A stretch of DNA of 64,000 bases from Gemmatimonas sp. (GCF_021298855.1 NZ_JAJTHI010000031.1:1-64000), one strand, 5' to 3'. Shown: positions 27,155-36,534, numbered from the stretch's first letter. Notes: a model not told the origin generated them from the sequence alone. Translations and numbers: made by a program.

Positions 27155-28969
27155 ATGAGCACTGAACTGAGCCCCGAGCTCGCCGCTGAAATCGCCGCCG
27201 CCGAAGAAGCGGACCTCAACGACGACGCGCCCGTGTACGGCAAGCTGACGGCGCGCGAGAAGCGCGACCTGCAGAAGAGCCAGCTGCGCCCCCTCGCGAA
27301 CCGCCGCCCCGAGCTGTACGAAGAGGACGAGTTCACGTCCGACGAGTACGAGCGCATGCTGGAGTTGTACAACGGCACGCTCGCGTCGATCGAAGAAGGG
27401 GAAATCGTCAAGGCGCACGTTCTCGAGATTCGCGAGAACCTGGTCGTGCTGGATATCGGCTTCAAGTCCGAAGGCACGATTCCGCTCGAAGAATTCAAGG
27501 ACATGCCCGACCTCAAGGCGGGCGATGAAGTTGAAGTCCTGCTCGAGCACCTCGAGGACCAGGAAGGCTCGGTCGTCCTGTCCAAGAAGAAGGCCGACTT
27601 CATGCGCGTGTGGGAGCGCATCCGCGTGGCCTACGAGAGTGATCAGCCGGTCGAAGGCACCCTCGTCAAGAAGATCAAGGGTGGCGTGGTCGTGGACCTC
27701 ATGGGCGTGGACGCGTTCCTCCCGGGCTCGCAGATCGCGCTCCGTCGCGTGCCCAATATCGACGAGCTGCTCGGTCAGAAGTACGAATTCAAGATCATCA
27801 AGCTCAACAAGCGCCGCCGCAACATCGTCGTGTCGCGTCGCGTGATCCTCGAGACCGAACGCGCGGGCAAGCGCGAGAAGCTCATGAAGGAGCTCGCGAA
27901 GGACCAGGTGCGGAAGGGCGTGGTCAAGAACATCACCGACTTCGGGGCGTTCATCGACCTTGGTGGCGTGGACGGCCTGCTCCACATCACCGACATGTCG
28001 TGGGGCCGCATCTCGCATCCGAGCGAGATGGTCCAGATCGGCATGGAGCTCGAGATCAAGGTGCTCGATATCGATTGGGAGCGCGAGCGTATCTCGCTCG
28101 GCCTCAAGCAGCTCCAGAGCTACCCGTGGAAGGACGTCGCCGCCAAGTACCCGGTCGGTACGCGCGTCAACGGCAAGGTCGTGTCCATCACGAACTACGG
28201 CGCCTTCATCGAGCTCGAGCCGGGCATCGAGGGCCTCGTGCACATCTCGGAGATGAGCTGGACGCGCAACGTGCGCCATCCGTCCAAGATCGTGTCGATC
28301 GGTGAAGCCATCGAGGCGGTGGTGCTCAAGGTCGACGAGACCGAAGAGAAGATCTCGCTGGGCATGAAGCAGACCGAGCAGGATCCGTGGGTCATCCTGC
28401 CGCTCAAGTACCCCGTGGGCACCCGCATCAACGGCAAGGTCCGCAACCTCACGTCGTTCGGCGCCTTCGTGGAAATCGAGCCGGGCATCGACGGCCTCAT
28501 TCACATCTCCGATATGTCCTGGACCAAGCGCGTCCAGCACCCGTCGGAAGTCGTGAAGAAGGGCGACGCCGTGGATGTGGTCATTCTCAACATCGACAGC
28601 GAAAACAAGCGCATCTCGCTCGGCCTCAAGCAGGCCGAGGAAGATCCGTGGCTTCGCATCGGTGAGACCTACCCGGTGGGCACGGAGCTCCCCGGCAAGG
28701 TCGTGCGTCTCATGGACAAGGGCGTGGTCGTCGATCTCGGCAACGACATCGAGGGCTTCGTGCCGGTCAGCCAGCTCAACCCGGAAGGCACGGTCACCAA
28801 TCCCGCGGACTTTGCGTGGGAGACGATGAATCTCGTCATGCGCGTCCTCGAGGTGGATCCCATCCACCGCCGGATCGTCCTGGCCGTCACGTCGGTGCCG
28901 GAAGAGCAGCCGCCCAAGCCGGCCGAGCCGAGCAAGGTGCACAGCTCGGAAGACGAACTCGGGCTGTAA
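27155..28969 (+). CDS. rpsA: 30S ribosomal protein S1
   Basis: S1 brings mRNA to the small subunit, which matters in a genome where many starts lack a Shine-Dalgarno sequence. It has 604 residues from ATG 27155 (GGAG 12 bases upstream); an in-frame upstream ATG at 27071 would add an implausible serine/arginine leader. After an acidic N-terminal stretch there are six S1/OB repeats, each ending in an ISLGLKQ-like or similar strand (for example RISLGLKQLQSYPWKDV, KISLGMKQTEQDPWVI, RISLGLKQAEEDPWLRI). The C-terminus is short and acidic. A strong terminator follows. Confidence 0.95.
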   Translation: MSTELSPELAAEIAAAEEADLNDDAPVYGKLTAREKRDLQKSQLRPLANRRPELYEEDEFTSDEYERMLELYNGTLASIEEGEIVKAHVLEIRENLVVLDIGFKSEGTIPLEEFKDMPDLKAGDEVEVLLEHLEDQEGSVVLSKKKADFMRVWERIRVAYESDQPVEGTLVKKIKGGVVVDLMGVDAFLPGSQIALRRVPNIDELLGQKYEFKIIKLNKRRRNIVVSRRVILETERAGKREKLMKELAKDQVRKGVVKNITDFGAFIDLGGVDGLLHITDMSWGRISHPSEMVQIGMELEIKVLDIDWERERISLGLKQLQSYPWKDVAAKYPVGTRVNGKVVSITNYGAFIELEPGIEGLVHISEMSWTRNVRHPSKIVSIGEAIEAVVLKVDETEEKISLGMKQTEQDPWVILPLKYPVGTRINGKVRNLTSFGAFVEIEPGIDGLIHISDMSWTKRVQHPSEVVKKGDAVDVVILNIDSENKRISLGLKQAEEDPWLRIGETYPVGTELPGKVVRLMDKGVVVDLGNDIEGFVPVSQLNPEGTVTNPADFAWETMNLVMRVLEVDPIHRRIVLAVTSVPEEQPPKPAEPSKVHSSEDELGL

Positions 28970-28996
28970 ATCAGCGCCATTGCGCGGTGTAGGGCA

Positions 28997-29031
28997 GACG
29001 GCCCCGGCATCCTCAGGATGCCGGGGCCGTC
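28997..29031. terminator. strong bidirectional hairpin terminator between rpsA and the minus-strand membrane protein gene
   Basis: A perfect 16-base-pair stem (28997-29012 with 29016-29031, GACGGCCC...GGGCCGTC) closes a TCA loop. It is followed on the plus strand by GCATTTCC rather than a pure T-run. It lies between convergent genes and can serve both. Confidence 0.65.
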
Positions 29032-29144
29032 GCATTTCCGGCGCCAGTCCCGTGCCAGCCCACCTGTTTACGAGGGATCAGGCACCGGAGATGCGCCGGA
29101 AAACGAGGTCTTCCCGCCATGCAACGGCAGTGAACGCGGAGGCG

Positions 29145-29684
29145 TCACCGGCCCACGATGAGCGGCGAATCACTCTCCGGCCCTTCCGTTTCCGCTCGTC
29201 GGGTCTTCCTTGCCGCGTCCTTTCGCTGGTGCCCGAGCGATGCGAAGCCGAACACGGCAAGCAACAGAAAGCCGAAGACGAAAAGCACACTCACGAGCGC
29301 AACGCGGGCTGTCGTCATCGTGAACTGGCCAGCCATCTGCGAACTCACGATGCTCTTGAGTTCCTGCGCATCGAGCACGAACAGGACCACCGAGCCCAGA
29401 ATGCCGAGGCAGAAGAGGGCCGCCAGCGAGCCCACCAGACGCGCCAGCCCCTGCCGTTCTAGCGACCGGGCAAGTACCAGAAGCAGGCTGAGACCGAGGA
29501 ACGGGAGCAAAAGGACGCTCGACAAGGCATTGGCAGCGCCAAACCGCCACTGAATGTTGCCGAGCTGAAGGGGCCAGATCTGCGACGCGGCCTGAACGAA
29601 CGGGACCAGCATGAGCAGCCACGCCGCGAGAAACAGGGTGCGCCGTGCCGGGGCGTCGTCGTGAAGGTCGGGAGAGTCGGACAT
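29145..29684 (-). CDS. integral membrane protein of unknown function
   Basis: Protein of 179 residues from the ATG at 29684 (MSDSPDLHDDAPARRTLFLAA). Hydrophobic segments are visible at about residues 16-35 (LFLAAWLLMLVPFVQAAS), 48-70 (ALSSVLLLPFLGLSLLLVLA), 80-103 (RLVGSLAALFCLGILGSVVLFVL) and 128-150 (VALVSVLFVFGFLLLAVFGFA), so four membrane helices are likely, with a charged cytosolic tail (HQRKDAARKTRRAETEG). I do not recognise the family. A longer in-frame reading from 29861 adds residues with no family resemblance. A TATATT box (29828-29823, minus strand) could be its -10, but I see no matching -35. Confidence 0.65.
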   Translation of the reverse strand: MSDSPDLHDDAPARRTLFLAAWLLMLVPFVQAASQIWPLQLGNIQWRFGAANALSSVLLLPFLGLSLLLVLARSLERQGLARLVGSLAALFCLGILGSVVLFVLDAQELKSIVSSQMAGQFTMTTARVALVSVLFVFGFLLLAVFGFASLGHQRKDAARKTRRAETEGPESDSPLIVGR

Positions 29685-29914
29685 GGGAAGGACTCGGGGT
29701 GGGAAAGCGGAGATCACGTCGGTACAAGGACGCGCGCCCCCCCTCGCAAGGCACGTTCCGGCGAACCCGGCTCGCAGGAGCAGCAGGTCGGTGCGCGGCG
29801 ACCACTGTGCCGGGAATGTGACAATATACCCTGTCGACGAGAGGAACGCGGCAGTCAGCATTGGCCCGGGCCGCTATGGTCTGGGCGCAAGCCCGTCGCC
29901 CTCGACGACAGAGA

Positions 29915-30256
29915 ATGACGACGTATCCGGCAGTCATGTCGCTGCCCCGCGTGGTTCGTGGTGATCCAGTGATCCTGAGGAGCCACCGCATACAGGATGC
30001 CTCCCGGGCGGATCTCAGGAACCGCGGCGTGGTGGGCATGATGACGCGCCGAGGCATGGTGGGCCACAACGCCAAGGTCGCCCACGGAACCGTGCACGTC
30101 GTCGACGCCACGAAAACGGCGCTCGGCGACGCCACGAAAACGGCGCTCGGCGAGGCCGCGAAAACGGTCGTTACCCCCCTCGATGTCAATCCGGCCGCGG
30201 GCAGTGCCACGCGGGTCCGGGTGAAGGTGACCTTCCCGATCATCGATGCCCCGTAA
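29915..30256 (+). CDS. doubtful small reading frame with an 8-residue repeat
   Basis: A frame of 113 codons from ATG 29915 to TAA. Third codon positions are strongly G/C from about 30050 onward, as in real genes here, and the end reads like a beta strand ([14 protein letters not shown]). Two exact copies of DATKTALG and a third diverged copy (EAAKTVVT) come from the DNA repeat. There is no recognisable family, no clear ribosome-binding site and no promoter, and the first half is arginine-rich and of poor quality. It could be a genuine small protein, a decayed gene, or chance. Confidence 0.25.
   Translation: MTTYPAVMSLPRVVRGDPVILRSHRIQDASRADLRNRGVVGMMTRRGMVGHNAKVAHGTVHVVDATKTALGDATKTALGEAAKTVVTPLDVNPAAGSATRVRVKVTFPIIDAP
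30103..30174 (+). repeat. 24-base direct tandem repeat, three copies
   Basis: Two identical 24-base units (30103-30126 and 30127-30150, starting GACGCCACGAAAACGGCG) and a third diverged unit (30151-30174, starting GAGGCCGCGAAAACGG). The length is a multiple of three, so a frame through it stays open; each unit encodes eight residues on the plus strand. Confidence 0.85.
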
Positions 30257-30377
30257 CGGGAAGCGTCGGGCTGCGGCCTGCCCCCGCCCTGCAGGGACCC
30301 CGACGCGGTCGCGCGAAGCCGGTCCGAATTGGATCGGCTCCTCGTTTTTCGCGTGGCGCGCGCTAGCTTCCCGCGGC

Positions 30378-31943
30378 ATGACCCATTCCACTCCCCCATC
30401 GGCCATGCGCGACAAGCTTGATCGCCTCGCGGGCGCGCGCGAGGCTTCGGAACTCGGCGGCGGTGCCGCACGCATTGCGCAGCAGCACGCGAAGGGCAAG
30501 CTCTCGGCACGCGAGCGTCTCGACGTGCTCCTCGACGACGGCTCCTTTGTGGAACTCGATCGGTTCGTCACGTCGCGGACGCTCGGTGAGGGCGAGTCTC
30601 CCATTTACGGGGACGGTGTGGTGACCGGCCATGGGCGGGTCGAGGGGCGACTGGTCTATGTCTTCTCCCAGGACTTTACCGTGTTCGGCGGGTCGCTCTC
30701 GGAAGCGCACGCGGCCAAGATCTGCAAGGTCATGGATCTCGCCCTGCGAAACGGCGCTCCGGTGATCGGGCTCAATGATTCCGGGGGCGCGCGCATTCAG
30801 GAAGGGGTGGTGTCCCTCGGTGGCTACGCGGACATCTTCCTCAAGAATACCCTGGCGTCGGGGGTCATTCCGCAGATTTCCGCCATTCTCGGTCCGTGCG
30901 CCGGTGGGGCGGTGTATTCGCCCGCCATTACCGACTTCATCTACATGGTGAAGGGCACGAGCTACATGTTCGTCACCGGGCCCAACGTCGTGAAGACGGT
31001 CACGCACGAGGATGTGACCATGGAGCAGCTGGGCGGGGCCGACACGCATGCCGGCACCAGCGGCGTGGCGCACTTCGCCTGCGATTCGGAGCTGGCCTGC
31101 CTGCAGCATATCCGGGAGCTCTTCCGCTACGTGCCCAGCAACAACGTGGAAGATCCGCCGCGTGGCGCCGGCCGGGATCCCAGTGACCGTCGCGAGGCGT
31201 CGCTGCTGGACGTGGTGCCTGACAATCCGAACAAGCCGTATGACATGCGCGAGGTCATCACCCGCATCGTCGATGACGGGCACTTCTACGAAGTGCAGCC
31301 GGATTATGCCGCCAACATTCTCGTGGGGTTTGCGCACCTCGGCGGCCACAGCGTAGGCATCGTGGCGAACCAGCCGGCCGTGCTGGCCGGTGTACTGGAC
31401 ATCAACGCCTCCCTCAAGGCCGCGAGGTTCGTACGCTTCTGCGATTGCTTCAACATTCCGCTCGTCACCTTCGAGGACGTCCCGGGGTTCCTTCCCGGCG
31501 TGGCCCAGGAGCACGGCGGCATCATCAAGCATGGTGCCAAATTGCTGTATGCCTACTGCGAGGCGACGGTGCCGAAGCTCACGGTCATCACGCGCAAGGC
31601 CTACGGCGGCGCATACGACGTGATGAGTTCGAAGCACATTCGCGGTGATTACAACGTGGCGTGGCCAACGGCGGAGATCGCCGTCATGGGACCGAAGGGA
31701 GCCGTGGAGATCCTCTACCGCAGGGAGATCGCGGAGGCGGCCGATCCGCAGGCGGCCCTCGACGCCCGGGTGGCCGAGTATACGGAGAAGTTCGCCAATC
31801 CCTACATCGCCGCGGCGCGTGGCTATGTCGACGATGTGATCGATCCACGGGAGACCCGTCCGCGCCTCATCGAGGCGCTCGCCACCTTGCGTGGCAAGCG
31901 TGATCGGAACCCGCCCAAGAAGCACGGAAACCTGCCGCTGTGA
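30378..31943 (+). CDS. pccB: acyl-CoA (propionyl-CoA type) carboxylase, carboxyltransferase subunit
   Basis: Transfers carboxyl from carboxybiotin to an acyl-CoA, most likely propionyl-CoA. It has 521 residues, the usual PccB length, with both crotonase-type halves: the N-terminal [54 protein letters not shown] and [13 protein letters not shown], and the C-terminal [26 protein letters not shown] (in parts), [15 protein letters not shown] and [21 protein letters not shown]. The start is ATG 30378. Acetyl-CoA cannot be excluded as an extra substrate, but a separate accD lies at 57768. The stop overlaps the next start (GTGA). Confidence 0.9.
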   Translation: MTHSTPPSAMRDKLDRLAGAREASELGGGAARIAQQHAKGKLSARERLDVLLDDGSFVELDRFVTSRTLGEGESPIYGDGVVTGHGRVEGRLVYVFSQDFTVFGGSLSEAHAAKICKVMDLALRNGAPVIGLNDSGGARIQEGVVSLGGYADIFLKNTLASGVIPQISAILGPCAGGAVYSPAITDFIYMVKGTSYMFVTGPNVVKTVTHEDVTMEQLGGADTHAGTSGVAHFACDSELACLQHIRELFRYVPSNNVEDPPRGAGRDPSDRREASLLDVVPDNPNKPYDMREVITRIVDDGHFYEVQPDYAANILVGFAHLGGHSVGIVANQPAVLAGVLDINASLKAARFVRFCDCFNIPLVTFEDVPGFLPGVAQEHGGIIKHGAKLLYAYCEATVPKLTVITRKAYGGAYDVMSSKHIRGDYNVAWPTAEIAVMGPKGAVEILYRREIAEAADPQAALDARVAEYTEKFANPYIAAARGYVDDVIDPRETRPRLIEALATLRGKRDRNPPKKHGNLPL

Positions 31944-33490
31944 GCCGCGCGATGTTCACGAAGATTCTGGTGGCCAACCGGGGCGAGATCGCCTTGCGCG
32001 TCATTCGTGCCTGTCAGGAACTGGGTGTGAAGACGGTGGCCGTGTACTCCGAGGCCGACGCGGCTGCGCCGCACGTGCGGGAGGCCGACGAGGCCGTGCT
32101 CGTGGGGCCGGCGCCGTCGAGCCAATCGTATCTGGTCGGAGCGCGCCTCATCGAGGTGGCCAAGCGGGTGGGGGCCGAGGCCGTGCACCCGGGGTACGGA
32201 TTCCTGTCAGAGCGCGCATGGTTTGCGCGTGCGGTGCGTGAGGCCGGCCTCGTCTTCATCGGCCCCCCGGCCGAAGCCATCGAGGCCATGGGGAGCAAGA
32301 CTGCCGCACGGCAGCTCGCCATGGCCGCCGGCGTTCCCGTGGTGCCCGGCAACACCGAAGGGGTGAAGGATGCGGCCGAGGCGCTGGCCATCGCCGCGAC
32401 CTATGGGTTTCCGGTGCTGCTCAAGGCGGCCGCGGGAGGTGGCGGCAAGGGGATGCGCATCGTCCGCACTCCCGACGAACTGGCCGGCGCCCTCGACAGC
32501 GCTCGTCGCGAGGCCCGGAACGCCTTCGGAGACGATGCGGTGTACCTCGAGAAGTACATCGAGGGGCCTCGACATGTGGAGATCCAGGTGCTCGCCGACA
32601 CGCACGGCAACGTGGTGCATCTGGGCGAACGCGAATGCTCTGTGCAGCGCCGTCACCAGAAGATGATCGAGGAGGCCCCCAGTGTGGCGGTCACGCCGGA
32701 GCTTCGGGCGCGCATGGGGGCGACCGCGGTGGCGGCGGCACGGGCGGCCGGGTACGTGAATGCCGGCACCTGCGAATTCCTCCTCGATCGCGATGGGCAG
32801 TTCTACTTCCTGGAGATGAACACCCGTATTCAGGTCGAGCATCCGGTGACGGAGCTGGTCATGGGGCTCGACCTGGTGCAGTGGCAGATTCGCGTGGCGG
32901 CCGGTGAGGCACTCCCGTTTGCCCAGCAGGAGTTCACGCCGCGCGGCTGGGCCATCGAGTGTCGCATCACGAGTGAGGATCCGGAGAACGGATTCCTGCC
33001 GAGTACCGGGCGCATCGAGTATCTGCACTTGCCGAGCGGTCCCGGCGTCCGATGGGACGGCGGCATCGAGGCAGGCAGCGAGGTGGGGCTGCACTACGAT
33101 CCGATGTTGGCCAAGCTCATCGTTCATGCGCCAACGCGTGCGCTGGCGATCGCGCGCATGCGACGCGCGCTGCATGAGCTCACCATTGACGGGATCGAGA
33201 CATCGCGAGGCTTCCATCTTCGCGTCATGGACGATCCCGAGTTTCAGTCCGGGGACATCAGCATCCAGTGGCTCGAGCAGCGGCTCTCGTCCCTCACGGC
33301 GCCCCGCGCCGATGCGGCAACCTTGAAGCTTGCCGCCATCGCCGCTGCCTTGGTGGCGCACGAGGAGCGCACCGCAGGGCGGACCGGCAGCGCAGACCGC
33401 CGCGGTGACGGCGCGCCGTTCGCTGGCGCCACGCCGGACCGCCCGTCGTGGGTCGCGGAGGCGCGCCGCGAGGGGCTGCGCCGCTCGTGA
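31940..33490 (+). CDS. accC: acyl-CoA carboxylase, biotin carboxylase subunit
   Basis: ATP-grasp enzyme that carboxylates biotin on the carrier protein using bicarbonate and ATP. It has 516 residues: the N-terminal domain starts [22 protein letters not shown]; the ATP-binding loop is [14 protein letters not shown] near 168; [21 protein letters not shown] and [14 protein letters not shown] follow; the C-terminal domain has [22 protein letters not shown] (in parts). The tail after residue ~450 is alanine-rich and variable. It lacks the biotin-carrier domain, which is a separate protein (34884-35390). The start is GTG 31940 overlapping pccB; ATG 31952 is possible. Confidence 0.92.
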   Translation: MSRAMFTKILVANRGEIALRVIRACQELGVKTVAVYSEADAAAPHVREADEAVLVGPAPSSQSYLVGARLIEVAKRVGAEAVHPGYGFLSERAWFARAVREAGLVFIGPPAEAIEAMGSKTAARQLAMAAGVPVVPGNTEGVKDAAEALAIAATYGFPVLLKAAAGGGGKGMRIVRTPDELAGALDSARREARNAFGDDAVYLEKYIEGPRHVEIQVLADTHGNVVHLGERECSVQRRHQKMIEEAPSVAVTPELRARMGATAVAAARAAGYVNAGTCEFLLDRDGQFYFLEMNTRIQVEHPVTELVMGLDLVQWQIRVAAGEALPFAQQEFTPRGWAIECRITSEDPENGFLPSTGRIEYLHLPSGPGVRWDGGIEAGSEVGLHYDPMLAKLIVHAPTRALAIARMRRALHELTIDGIETSRGFHLRVMDDPEFQSGDISIQWLEQRLSSLTAPRADAATLKLAAIAAALVAHEERTAGRTGSADRRGDGAPFAGATPDRPSWVAEARREGLRRS

Positions 33491-34887
33491 AACGCCGTGC
33501 TCCCCGCGGGCGAGCGGGCGGCGCACCTCGCTCCACGCGTCTTCCGGAGTCCGTACACGTCGTCACCATCGACCGGATCGCGGCCGGAGGGGATGGCGTT
33601 GGGCGAAGCGAGGGGTTGGCCGTGTTCGTGCCGCGCACGGCACCTGGCGACGTGGTGCAGGTGGCGTACGTGACACACGCGCGCCACGGGCGGGGCCGCG
33701 TGTTGCAGGTCCTGACGCCGTCTCCCGACCGGGTCGCGCCCGAGTGCGTGCACTACGAGCGGGACCGGTGCGGCGGTTGCCAACTGCAACACCTGTCGCT
33801 GGAGGCGCAGCGCACGGCACGCCGCCATATCGTGCAGGAGACGTTGGCCCGCATTGGGCGACGGACGGTGCCCCTGCCGACGCTCGAGTACGGGGCGGCG
33901 TGGGAGTATCGCAGTCGCCTGTCGCTCACGTTGCGCCGCCGTGGTGCCAGCTGGGTTGGCGGCCTGCACCCGCATGACGACGCCACGCGCATCTTCCCGC
34001 TCGAGACCTGTCGGATTGCGAATCCTACCCTTGTTGCCGTGTGGACAGCCGTGCGCGCCGTGCTGCGCGCCGGCGAGATGGGCTTGCCGGGGGTGGCGCT
34101 TCCCTCGGGGGGCGTCAGCCCGGTGGAAATGCTGCGGTTGCACCTGCGTCTCGATGCCCCCAAGGTGCCCGATGCATCCCCCGGGGTGAGCGTGGTGATC
34201 GAGGGGGGGACCGCCTGGCCGGATGAACGGCGGTGGGCCGATGCTGTGCACCAGGCCGACGATCGTATACGGGGGGTCTGGTGGACACCCGATCGTGTGG
34301 CGGAGCCCCCCGCCAGCGAGCGTCCGGTGCCCGAGTATGCGCCGCAGGCGCGAGAGGCGATGGCGTTTGCCCAGGTGAACGACGATGTGGCTGACCGACT
34401 GCGGGAGTTCGTTTTTGGCGCCGTGCAGTCGTTCGGGCCGCGCCGCGTGCTTGACGGGTACGCAGGGAGCGGCCTGCTTTCGGCGCGTCTGGCGGCGGCA
34501 GGCGTGACGGTCGTGGCGGTGGAGGCCGACCGGGCCGGGGCGGGTGCCGCGGCGGCGCGATTGGAGGCGCTGGGCGAACAGGCGGCGAACGGGCGGGTGG
34601 TGTGCGACCTGATGGAAGAGGCGGTTGGAACGCTCGACCTGCCTGTGCAGGTGGTGGTGGTCAATCCGCCGCGGCGTGGGTTGCACCCTGATGTGGCGCG
34701 GTGGTTGGAAGCACCGGCCCAGCGCGACGTGCAGGGCATCGTGTACGTCAGTTGCGACCCGGCCACCCTGGCGCGGGATCTGGCGCGCCTTCCCTCCTGG
34801 CAGGTGGGAGAGGTGCGATGCTTCGACATGTTTCCGCAGACGGCCCACGTGGAAACCGTGTGTGTGCTGCGACGGGAGATCGCATGA
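33487..34887 (+). CDS. TrmA/RlmD-family RNA (uracil-5-)-methyltransferase
   Basis: Predicted S-adenosylmethionine-dependent enzyme that methylates C5 of a uridine in RNA, probably 23S rRNA. It has 466 residues: a basic N-terminal tail, a TRAM-like domain (IDRIAAGGDGVGRSEGLAVFVPRTAPGD in parts), an iron-sulfur cysteine set (CVHYERDRCGGC, then ETCRIANP), the methyltransferase core RVLDGYAGSGLLSARLAAAG, catalytic cysteine in VYVSCDPATLARDL and the glutamate in FDMFPQTAHVETV. The usual DPPR motif reads NPPRRG, an unusual substitution. It overlaps the carboxylase genes on both sides (GTGA and ATGA), although the function is unrelated. Confidence 0.88.
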   Translation: MKRRAPRGRAGGAPRSTRLPESVHVVTIDRIAAGGDGVGRSEGLAVFVPRTAPGDVVQVAYVTHARHGRGRVLQVLTPSPDRVAPECVHYERDRCGGCQLQHLSLEAQRTARRHIVQETLARIGRRTVPLPTLEYGAAWEYRSRLSLTLRRRGASWVGGLHPHDDATRIFPLETCRIANPTLVAVWTAVRAVLRAGEMGLPGVALPSGGVSPVEMLRLHLRLDAPKVPDASPGVSVVIEGGTAWPDERRWADAVHQADDRIRGVWWTPDRVAEPPASERPVPEYAPQAREAMAFAQVNDDVADRLREFVFGAVQSFGPRRVLDGYAGSGLLSARLAAAGVTVVAVEADRAGAGAAAARLEALGEQAANGRVVCDLMEEAVGTLDLPVQVVVVNPPRRGLHPDVARWLEAPAQRDVQGIVYVSCDPATLARDLARLPSWQVGEVRCFDMFPQTAHVETVCVLRREIA

Positions 34888-35390
34888 AATACCTGGTGGA
34901 CATCAACGGTGAACGCCTGACCGTGGAGCTCGACGCCGGCCACGCGACCATCGGCAGCGAGCGGGTGGAGGTATCGCTCAGCGCGATCCCCGGGACCCCG
35001 GTCCGTCTGGTGCGGATCGGTGAACAGATCCATCGGGTGGTCGCCCGCCGTGGCAGCGAACGGGGGCGGTGGCAGCTGGACCTCGATGGGGCCCGATTGG
35101 AGGTCGAGGCGCTCGACGAGCGCATGCGGGCGATCAAGGATTTGACGGCGGCGGCGGCGGTCTCGAGCGGGCCGGCGCCTCTCGTGGCCCCGATGCCCGG
35201 GTTGGTGGTACGGGTGGCCGTGTCCGTTGGCGACGTCGTCAGTGCCGGCCAGGGGTTGGCCGTCATCGAGGCCATGAAAATGGAGAACGAACTTCGCGCA
35301 TCCTCCGCCGGCGTGGTCATGGCGATTCGCGTGACACCGGGGGAGGCCGTGAACAAGGGGGCCGTGCTCATCGAGCTGGCGGCCCCCTGA
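34884..35390 (+). CDS. biotin carboxyl carrier protein of the acyl-CoA carboxylase
   Basis: Carries biotin between the biotin carboxylase and carboxyltransferase encoded just upstream. It has 168 residues. The C-terminal ~75 residues form the biotinyl domain: PLVAPMPGLVVRVAVSVGDVV and the biotin-accepting lysine at about residue 132 in EAMKMENE. The N-terminal ~90 residues (MKYLVDINGERLTVELD) look like a beta-rich docking region seen in carriers of propionyl-CoA or methylmalonyl-CoA enzymes. Its start overlaps the methyltransferase stop. A GGGCGCC/GGCGCCC repeat follows the stop. Confidence 0.9.
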   Translation: MKYLVDINGERLTVELDAGHATIGSERVEVSLSAIPGTPVRLVRIGEQIHRVVARRGSERGRWQLDLDGARLEVEALDERMRAIKDLTAAAAVSSGPAPLVAPMPGLVVRVAVSVGDVVSAGQGLAVIEAMKMENELRASSAGVVMAIRVTPGEAVNKGAVLIELAAP

Positions 35391-35405
35391 TCGGATCCTG
35401 CCGTC

Positions 35406-35420
35406 GGGCGCCAGGCGCCC
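35406..35420. terminator. short inverted repeat between convergent genes
   Basis: GGGCGCC (35406-35412), one base, GGCGCCC (35414-35420). It lies between the carrier-protein stop (35390) and the mscL stop (35424), where a shared terminator is expected. No T-run is present, so this is weak support. Confidence 0.35.
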
Positions 35421-35423
35421 AAC

Positions 35424-35777
35424 TCACCCCTTCGCGGGTTCGTTTCGGCGCATGCGGTTCACCCCCTTGATGACCAGGAACAGGGTGAACGCCACGATCA
35501 GGAAGGTGAGCACCTGATTGAGGAACAGGCCGTAGGCGACGGTGGGCACTCCGGCCTTCTTGGCGTCCTCGAGGGTGGTGAAGGTCCCCCCACCAACGGT
35601 GAGGAACCGATTGGTGAAGTCGATGCCCCCCGTGAGCAGTCCCACCACGGGCATGATGATGTCGCTGACCATACTGTCGACGATTTTCTGGAACGCGCCG
35701 CCGATGACCACGCCAATGGCGAGGTCCATGACGCTGCCCTTCATGGCGAATTCCTTGAACTCCGACACCATCGACAT
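35424..35777 (-). CDS. mscL: large-conductance mechanosensitive channel
   Basis: MscL opens under membrane tension to release solutes during osmotic downshock. The 117-residue protein shows the family start FKEFAMKGSVMDLAIGVVIGGAFQKIVDSMVSDIIMP (read in parts; first membrane helix), a short periplasmic loop, and the second helix VLTFLIVAFTLFLVIKGVNRM. The start is ATG 35777; CGGAG six bases upstream is one of the better ribosome-binding sites in the window. It is transcribed alone against its neighbours. Confidence 0.95.
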   Translation of the reverse strand: MSMVSEFKEFAMKGSVMDLAIGVVIGGAFQKIVDSMVSDIIMPVVGLLTGGIDFTNRFLTVGGGTFTTLEDAKKAGVPTVAYGLFLNQVLTFLIVAFTLFLVIKGVNRMRRNEPAKG

Positions 35778-36084
35778 GCTCGACTCCGGATTGAGGGGGC
35801 GGCAGCCTCATCGCTACCGGCGAAATACCGGGCGCACGATGGGGAAGCGCGCGGGGGTGGGCAAGGGGGGACTTTGGCCGCCAGGGGCTGGCGGGGCACT
35901 TTGGCACAAGCTCCACGTTGACAGGCACTTCAGAGCTGTGTAAGCTACGGGTCTGTCCCGTTTTCAGGCACAGGCGCCGGAAGGTGCGCCGTCGTCTGTT
36001 TAGAAACCCTTTGCCGGGGGCCGACCCGCGGGCGATGTGTCCACGGTCCACGGCTTCTCCGCAACACGCACGGATCACGTTAGC
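35778..36084. other. spacer between mscL and rplM
   Basis: This 307-base divergent spacer contains the rplM promoter (35918-35946) and a ~130-base rplM leader. The leader has a small GGCGC/GCGCC hairpin near 35972-35990 but no strong fold, and no Shine-Dalgarno before the ATG. I see no convincing promoter for mscL on the minus strand. Confidence 0.5.
35918..35946 (+). promoter_or_regulatory. rplM-rpsI promoter
   Basis: A perfect -35 TTGACA (35918-35923), exactly 17 bases, then -10 TAAGCT (35941-35946) followed by ACGGG. Transcription should start near 35953, giving a leader of about 130 bases. The same -10 TAAGCT appears before rpsO. This is the best promoter in the window. Confidence 0.7.
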
Positions 36085-36534
36085 ATGAAGACCTACAGCG
36101 CGACCCCGAAGGATATCGACCGTCGGTGGTACATCGTCGACGCGGAAGGGATGGTCCTTGGCCGGCTCGCGTCGGAAGTCGCGAAGATCATCCGCGGCAA
36201 GCACAAGCCCATGTTCACGCCGCACATGGACACGGGTGACTTCGTCATCGTGATCAATGCGTCCAAGGTGCAGGTCACGGGCCGCAAGGCCGAGCAGAAG
36301 ACCTATTTCAGCCACACCGGCTACATGGGCCACGAGAAGCACACCCCGTTCGCCACGATGCTGGCGAAGCACCCGGAGCGTGTGATCGAGAAGGCCGTGT
36401 ACGGCATGCTCCCGAAGACCGCGCTCGGTCGCCAGGTGCTGCGCCGCAAGCTGCGTGTCTTCGCCGGCGCCGAGCACCCGCACATTGCGCAGAGCCCGGC
36501 CAAGCTTTCCTTCTCCACTGCCGAGGCCAAGTAA
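36085..36534 (+). CDS. rplM: 50S ribosomal protein L13
   Basis: L13 is an early-assembly protein of the large subunit. The 149-residue protein begins [20 protein letters not shown] and contains [36 protein letters not shown], and the [25 protein letters not shown] core. The start at ATG 36085 matches family alignment; GTG 36037 in the same frame would add 16 residues without family support. It overlaps rpsI by one base (TAATG). Confidence 0.97.
   Translation: MKTYSATPKDIDRRWYIVDAEGMVLGRLASEVAKIIRGKHKPMFTPHMDTGDFVIVINASKVQVTGRKAEQKTYFSHTGYMGHEKHTPFATMLAKHPERVIEKAVYGMLPKTALGRQVLRRKLRVFAGAEHPHIAQSPAKLSFSTAEAK

Larger units (their letters stand above)
29685..30377. other. 693-base spacer between the membrane protein gene and the carboxylase operon
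   Basis: The longest stretch here without a certain gene. It holds a TATATT box pointing left, a weakly supported plus-strand reading frame (29915-30256) and a 24-base tandem repeat (30103-30174). The last 120 bases before pccB contain CTAGCTT at 30363-30369, which resembles the -10 boxes of the window, but no good -35 at the right distance. No RNA gene or terminator is clear. Confidence 0.5.

Noticed and set aside
27104-29035. Minus-strand open frame of 643 codons opposite rpsA
   Set aside because: The histidine/leucine/aspartate-rich translation is the mirror of the repeated S1 domains, with no start signals and no family match.
30103-30174. CRISPR array
   Set aside because: The repeat units are directly adjacent without spacers, and there are no cas genes nearby.
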